Shown: in pieces, positions 59,240 through 64,000 of the stretch | Numbering within the stretch: the first letter of the stretch is position 1 | How the letters are laid out: each line of letters begins with the position of its first letter | Assembly: GCF_036417845.1 (NCBI RefSeq) | Contig: NC_089979.1 | Coordinates: 118,515,415-118,579,414 of the forward strand | Direction: 5' to 3' | Length of the DNA stretch: 64,000 nt | From: Apteryx mantelli | Taxonomy: Eukaryota > Chordata > Aves > Apterygiformes > Apterygidae | Notes under the pieces: generated by a model | Told to the model about the DNA's origin: nothing | Database searches by the model: none | Seen by the model: the letters and a program-made list of their open reading frames with translations, nothing else | Position numbers and translations under genes: made by a program

Positions 59240-61361
59240 TCCTCCAAACCTCCAGGAATTTAAAGCTGAAGATCTGTCAGTGGTATTACCTTGACTGTAT
59301 TATATTGGCCGTATGTTCTGTGTTAGAGCTCTTACTGTGCGTGTTGTATGCACTGGATTGAATTAACATAGGTCAAAATCTGCTAGTAAGTATTGAGGGC
59401 CAGGAGAAGAAGGAGGCAGAGATTTCAAATAGTGTATCTACTTAGTCAGGTGTAATGAGTTGAAAGCAAAGGTTTAGTTTGTAGGAATATATCTATGAGT
59501 ATGTCATCACTTCATAGTGATTTGTTAAGCAAATGTTCAGCTTTAAGAAATCTTTAAAAATATTCATTTTGAGGCAGAAAGCCAAATATGGGCACATTAA
59601 GCTCCAAAACACCCACTGTTTGGCATTAATGTCCAACTTTAAGTGTATATGTAACTACTGTCAAGTAAAACATATCTGCATGTTTTTTCTACTCTATGGC
59701 TGGAGCAGTAACATGTTTGTATTCTTTCTTGTTTACAAATATTTACATGGACTTCACCTTCAGGAAGATTCATTTTTTGATTTAGGATGATCCAGTGTCA
59801 AAACTAAAACTGAGCTGAAGTACATGTGGCTTTAAATTTTCCAGTGAAACTGTATTTTTTTTTATTATAAACAAAACATGAACATAGATGTGTGCAAGAA
59901 GCCTTTTCCACCATCTTGGGCTGAGTTACTATTTGGAACAGATGATGATCTTCAAGCAGCTGAAGCAGGATGGGGTTATGCTGGCAATACTTAGCCTGGG
60001 AGGGCTCCAAAATCCCTCCTTTCATTCTTTTTTTTAAAAAGTATGTTAGCATTCTCCCTGTGAAAGAGAGAGAAATTCTGATTGTACCTTCTTTTTCCAG
60101 CCTGAACGTTTTCCGTCTCCCCTGAGCACCAGACTATTTGTTTTCTTTGGCTTTTTGGAAATTTAAAGAGCTTTCTCTGAAACTCATGCTTTTATGCATA
60201 CAAAAGGGATTTGAAAGGCCTTCCTTTTGACATGCTAAACTTAGACAAACCCCAAAGGGGCACTAAGACTTGAGCTTTTATCTTGTTAAGTTATGCTAAA
60301 ATAGTTTCCAGTGTGGTATTTTAAGTTACCAGAATGCTGCTGTTCTATTTTGTATTTCTATAGGGAAATAAGAGTTGTGCCCTGGGAAAAATCTAGCTTT
60401 ATTCTTGTTTCATTACAGGGAAACTGAGTCTGAAGTACATTAAACTGTGTGCTCTGGGGAGAAGAACTTCAGGCTTCTCATTCCCAGATTTGTACTTTAT
60501 CTGTATTTACTGCTATTTGCAGTTTTTACCTTTGGTTTCATGAGGCTGTTTTTTACATAAAGATATGCACAGTGTAGCATGGTTGAGACTATCAGCTGCA
60601 CAGTGCCTTTGTGTAGTGTTTGTCCAGTTAAATCATCTTTTCCTTTTGATGCTGTGCATTGAATAAAATGCATTCCTTTTGCTCGAGGTTTTTAAGCAGA
60701 GCCAAATTCCCATGTTTATGAAATCATAATCTGTTAGCCCAGAAATTCATAACACCATTATTAAGATTTTTTTCCCTGCAGAACAGAGCAGGGTGAGAAC
60801 ACAAACTAGGTAGAACCAAAACGTCTTTGGGAAACAGAAATATTAGCAACCGCTGACCATGGCTGGAGAGAAATCATGGCAAACAAATGAAAGTACTGTC
60901 TTGTGCCAGAGCCAGGAGTGGGACAGTCCGTGCCTGCCTCTGCCCTTGACTCTCTTATGGTGGCCAGCATCTTCCACGACAACAGTGGTGACTTAAAGTG
61001 GATATTTTTGTAGCTTGAGCTAAAAGTACAAGCACCTTAGACTTGTTATAGCTCTCAGCTATATCCTCAATGGATCGAGTGCAGCAGGAGGCATGTAACA
61101 GTCAAGGGGCCCCTTATTTTCTTTGGACGGGTGAAGTATCTGAAAATCACTGCAGCTCAAACAGTAATCCAGGGAACAAGCTGTTGCCTTCTTGATTGAG
61201 AATGGATATTGAATGAGGACCCTTGAAGATGTGTCTGCGCTATTCATTAAATGTGGATCTGGGCCTGTCTCTGGTGTGACCTGCCAGTGTGGCTGCCCTC
61301 CACAGTCCATTCGGGGGTCTTTGCAAACTCTCATGCTCCTGAGGTCAGAGCATATGTAGCT

Positions 61362-61396
61362 CTGTGTGTGTGTGTGGGGGGGGGGGGGGGGGGGGG
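61362..61396 (+). repeat. (TG)n followed by G21
   Basis: About seven TG units run into 21 consecutive G residues (61376-61396). Confidence 0.95.
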
Positions 61397-61449
61397 CTGG
61401 GTACCCTGACAGAGTCACCTTGCTAAGGTAGAGAGTATTTAGTAGGTAG

Positions 61450-61640
61450 GAATTGTCTGGGATGTAGGAAACCCAGGTTCTGCTCTGAACCATGGAGATC
61501 AGAGCTTAAAGGCACTTCTGCCACTTTTACCATAGCAAGTGTCCTAACTTCTCTGAGAGTAAGTTTCTGTCCCTCAGTCTTGTATTGCACCTGCTCCACT
61601 TCTGTTAACTGAATATGAATTGAATTAGATACAGACCTGG
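61450..61640 (+). mobile_element. MIR-type SINE fragment
   Basis: GGATGTAGGAAACCCAGGTT then CTGCTCTGAACCATGGAGAT, and AAGTGTCCTAACTTCTCTGA followed by CTGTCCCTCAGTCTTGT, recall a MIR-like 5'-to-core arrangement. Diverged. Confidence 0.45.
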
Positions 61641-64000
61641 ATGCATGAGGTAGGGAGAGTTGCCTTACAAGTGATAGATGTGAGCCCAGGTGAGATCTGT
61701 GACCACTGGGGTGCTTCACCCCCTTTTGCAGTCAGCCAGAGTGAAGAAACTTGTATAGCATCAGTTTTATTGAAAATTCTAGTGCTTCTGTAAGGAGATA
61801 AAATTTTGTCAGAAAATTCCTTACCCAGCCTGAAAGTGCGTGTCCTGCAGATTGGGCTTGGAGCTGAGGAGAGGGGACCCAGGCACTGAGGCAATTGAGA
61901 ACCTGTGGTGAGTTGGGCCTGGGGGTGTAATGGCCAAGTAGTTATGTTGTGTTGATCACATATTCTTCTGTTGTCTCCATTTCTACATGGAATTGCAAGT
62001 GTCCTTTAAGTGGATACATTTAAATACCTACACTCTGTGTTTCAAAAGATGGGGGGGGGAGTGTTTTGTTTGCTTTTTTAAAATAAATATCCTTTGATTT
62101 TTACACCAGGAGTTAATGTCAGTAAAGACCTTCTGAAATCAAAGGAGCTATGCTGATTTACACTGCCCAAAGATTTGACCCACCATTTTGCCAAGTCTGT
62201 GCAAAACAGTGGTTTTTTGCTTGTGCTTCTCTATAGTCCCTGGAGATAGCAGATGACATTTCCCGCCATTGATCAGGCTCCAGCAAACATTGAAGAGGAA
62301 GCTAGAGCCCCAAGGCGTAAGTGAATGAAAACAAGTGCATTTTTATAGTATTTGTTTTAAAAGACAAGGAATGCAATTGACATTTGTGAAACTATGTGAA
62401 ATCAGAAGGAAAATAACATGGCATCTGAGGGCTGTTGGACAGTCTTCTGAGCAGGGGGGCAGCTGAGGCACCAGACGGTGTGGGACATTAGTTATGAGCT
62501 GTTGCTTTTAGACCTTTGGATCTAATTTCTCTCAGCCCCAGAGGCCATGCAGAGGAAGGAGATTCTGTTTTTTGAAGGAATTCAAGGTGTGAAAAGTCTG
62601 GCTTAGCTTGTATCTGAGTGAAATACAAACATTTTGGAGTCTGCCAGGGATGGGAGATGTGGGAGGGCAATCGCTGCAGGTTGCCTGGAACATTTCACTG
62701 TGGGGTGGTTTTTTGTTTTGTTTTAACTTTCTTTTCTTCAGAATGAGTCTTTGGCCAGCAGAGCTACATTAGTAGCTGGAATGCAGGTGTACTGTGATTG
62801 GAAGACTATTGAGGAGGTATACCTGAAAGGTGGGTTTTGCTTCTTATTGCAAAACGTCAATCAAATATAGTCTTAGGGCTGGTAACCTAATCTTCTGCTG
62901 ATGTCTACTGATTTAGTCTATATTAATTTGATGCCTGACTTGCATGCCAGTGAGGTCAATACAGACTCCATCTAAATCCCTCTGTTTATACTCTTGCAGC
63001 TTTTGCTGAAACCAGCCTTGCATTTTGAGCGCACAACATATGCCTGTGTGTGGCTGCATTTTATGTGTATGCACCAAGGAGTTTGGTAACTGATTTCTTG
63101 ACCTGATGTGTAGCTGGCCTTATGCAGGCACCAGAGTTTATTCCTGTGCAGGTGCCTCCAGTGGTGTGTTTCCCCCCTCAAGCCATGTTGAGCCACCTTC
63201 CACGAGGAGCCTCACCAAGCGCTTGTGGGCAGCAGCACTTGGACTTTCAAACCACAGAGTGTCACAAACCTTCTCAAAGTCTCAGAGCTGTGAAACCCAC
63301 TTGTTTTGGGAGACTAAGATTTCCAGGTCTTTATGCATACTTGCAGCTTGCATCCTCCAGCTGTTGCTGGTACCTCAAAACCAAGTGCCTGGTCACCTAC
63401 CGCAGCTGTATCTCCCAGTCACTGCGGAGGGCAGATAGCTTAGTGGCTGGAAAGCAATTGCTGTTGAGTTTCAATAGGTGCCCTCAATGCCATAACTGGC
63501 ACACATATAACCAACTCACTGGTGATGTGAAACACTGGAAGTCCTTCTCAAGACTTGCATAAACAGATAAGATAGATGTTATTGTTCTGAGTTATTGAAA
63601 AATACTTGCTGTATTTATGTACACCATGCATGTGAGAAAATAATTTTGTGATTCATAGGCAAGTGTGAAGACGCAGCTGAGGCCAAATGGCTCAAAGAGT
63701 ATAAATGAACTTGCTGCACTGAACAGCAGAAGAGCACGGTCATTGCTGTTCAGTCTCAGAAACCTGGTCATAACCATATCCTTAGATATCCATGCTGCCT
63801 TGCTTTGTTATTAACATGTTCACACAAATGACCATACTTTAGAAATGCTGGCCAGAGCTGGGAAGAGTTATGCTGGCTTGAGTCCAGAATAACATCAGTG
63901 ATTTGAACCGATATCATAAGTATATCACTATAATATATTCCAGTCCATAATTTGGCAAATTCCTTTTTTCAGTACTAGGGAAAACTATGATCAAGCCTTC

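Larger units (their letters stand above)
44632..64000. other. Upstream region without supported genes
   Basis: 19.4 kb 5' of the predicted TMC2 start. I found no open stretch here with splice sites, codon character or family similarity. No CpG island was apparent, so the promoter cannot be placed. It contains MIR-type pieces (about 45240-45400, 61450-61640), paired inverted repeats (46027-46083), microsatellites and homopolymers (48515-48652, 57548-57562, 58703-58774, 59223-59239, 61362-61396). Untranslated first exons of TMC2 could be here. Confidence 0.6.

Noticed and set aside
61059-61493. 144-residue minus-strand open frame with poly-Pro
   Set aside because: The Pro run is the translation of the G21 homopolymer; no splice context or family similarity.
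63122-63562. 146-residue plus-strand open frame with Cys/His residues
   Set aside because: No recognisable zinc-finger spacing, codon use looks random, and an overlapping second frame is equally long.
1-64000. tRNA, rRNA, CRISPR, insertion sequences, phage or operon-type genes
   Set aside because: None seen on reading both strands; the window is vertebrate nuclear DNA. B-box-like sequences belong to degenerate SINE pieces, not intact tRNAs.

Overview
The window looks like a bird nuclear genome segment. Three things show this: vertebrate exon/intron structure, a long 3' piece of a CR1 non-LTR retrotransposon ending in the avian-type ATTCTGTG octamer repeat, and only sparse, decayed older repeats (MIR-type SINE fragments, old CR1 tails). 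There is nothing prokaryotic: no operons, insertion sequences, CRISPR arrays or Shine-Dalgarno-led genes.

One protein-coding gene is supported. It lies on the minus strand and reads from about 44.6 kb down to about 0.57 kb. I identify it as TMC2 (transmembrane channel-like 2), a pore-forming subunit of the hair-cell mechanotransduction complex. Twenty coding exons could be placed by hand. Every junction uses GT-AG, every phase is compatible, and the sum is 2778 nt, or 925 codons plus a stop, close to the roughly 906 residues of human TMC2. Exons 4-18 are essentially certain because they match the family by sequence. Exons 2, 3 and 19 are strong on phase, splice sites and composition. Exon 1 (start) and exon 20 (stop) are predictions that fit phase and length but lack a recognisable homologous sequence.

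Layout: 1-569 would be 3' UTR or downstream sequence. Positions 570-3996 hold the divergent C-terminal tail (exons 20-19), and 6231-16178 the last membrane helices (exons 18-15). A CR1 element sits antisense to TMC2 in intron 14 (19400-21272). Positions 21457-30706 hold exons 14-9 (central helices and the extracellular loop with the CWET signature). Positions 34622-38439 hold exons 8-5 (first helix and pre-membrane helices), and 40667-44631 the charged cytoplasmic N-terminus (exons 4-1). From 44632 to 64000 no coding exon could be supported. That stretch is presumably the promoter side and any 5' UTR exons, plus intergenic DNA with simple repeats and SINE remnants.

All six positions equivalent to the pore-lining residues described for mouse TMC1 are intact in the model, so this appears to be a functional channel gene. 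I found no convincing undescribed biological system. The items most worth a second look are the lineage-divergent C-terminal exon, the tiny start exon, the Lys/Glu-rich exon 3, the antisense CR1, a 39-bp tandem duplication and a pair of adjacent inverted repeats.
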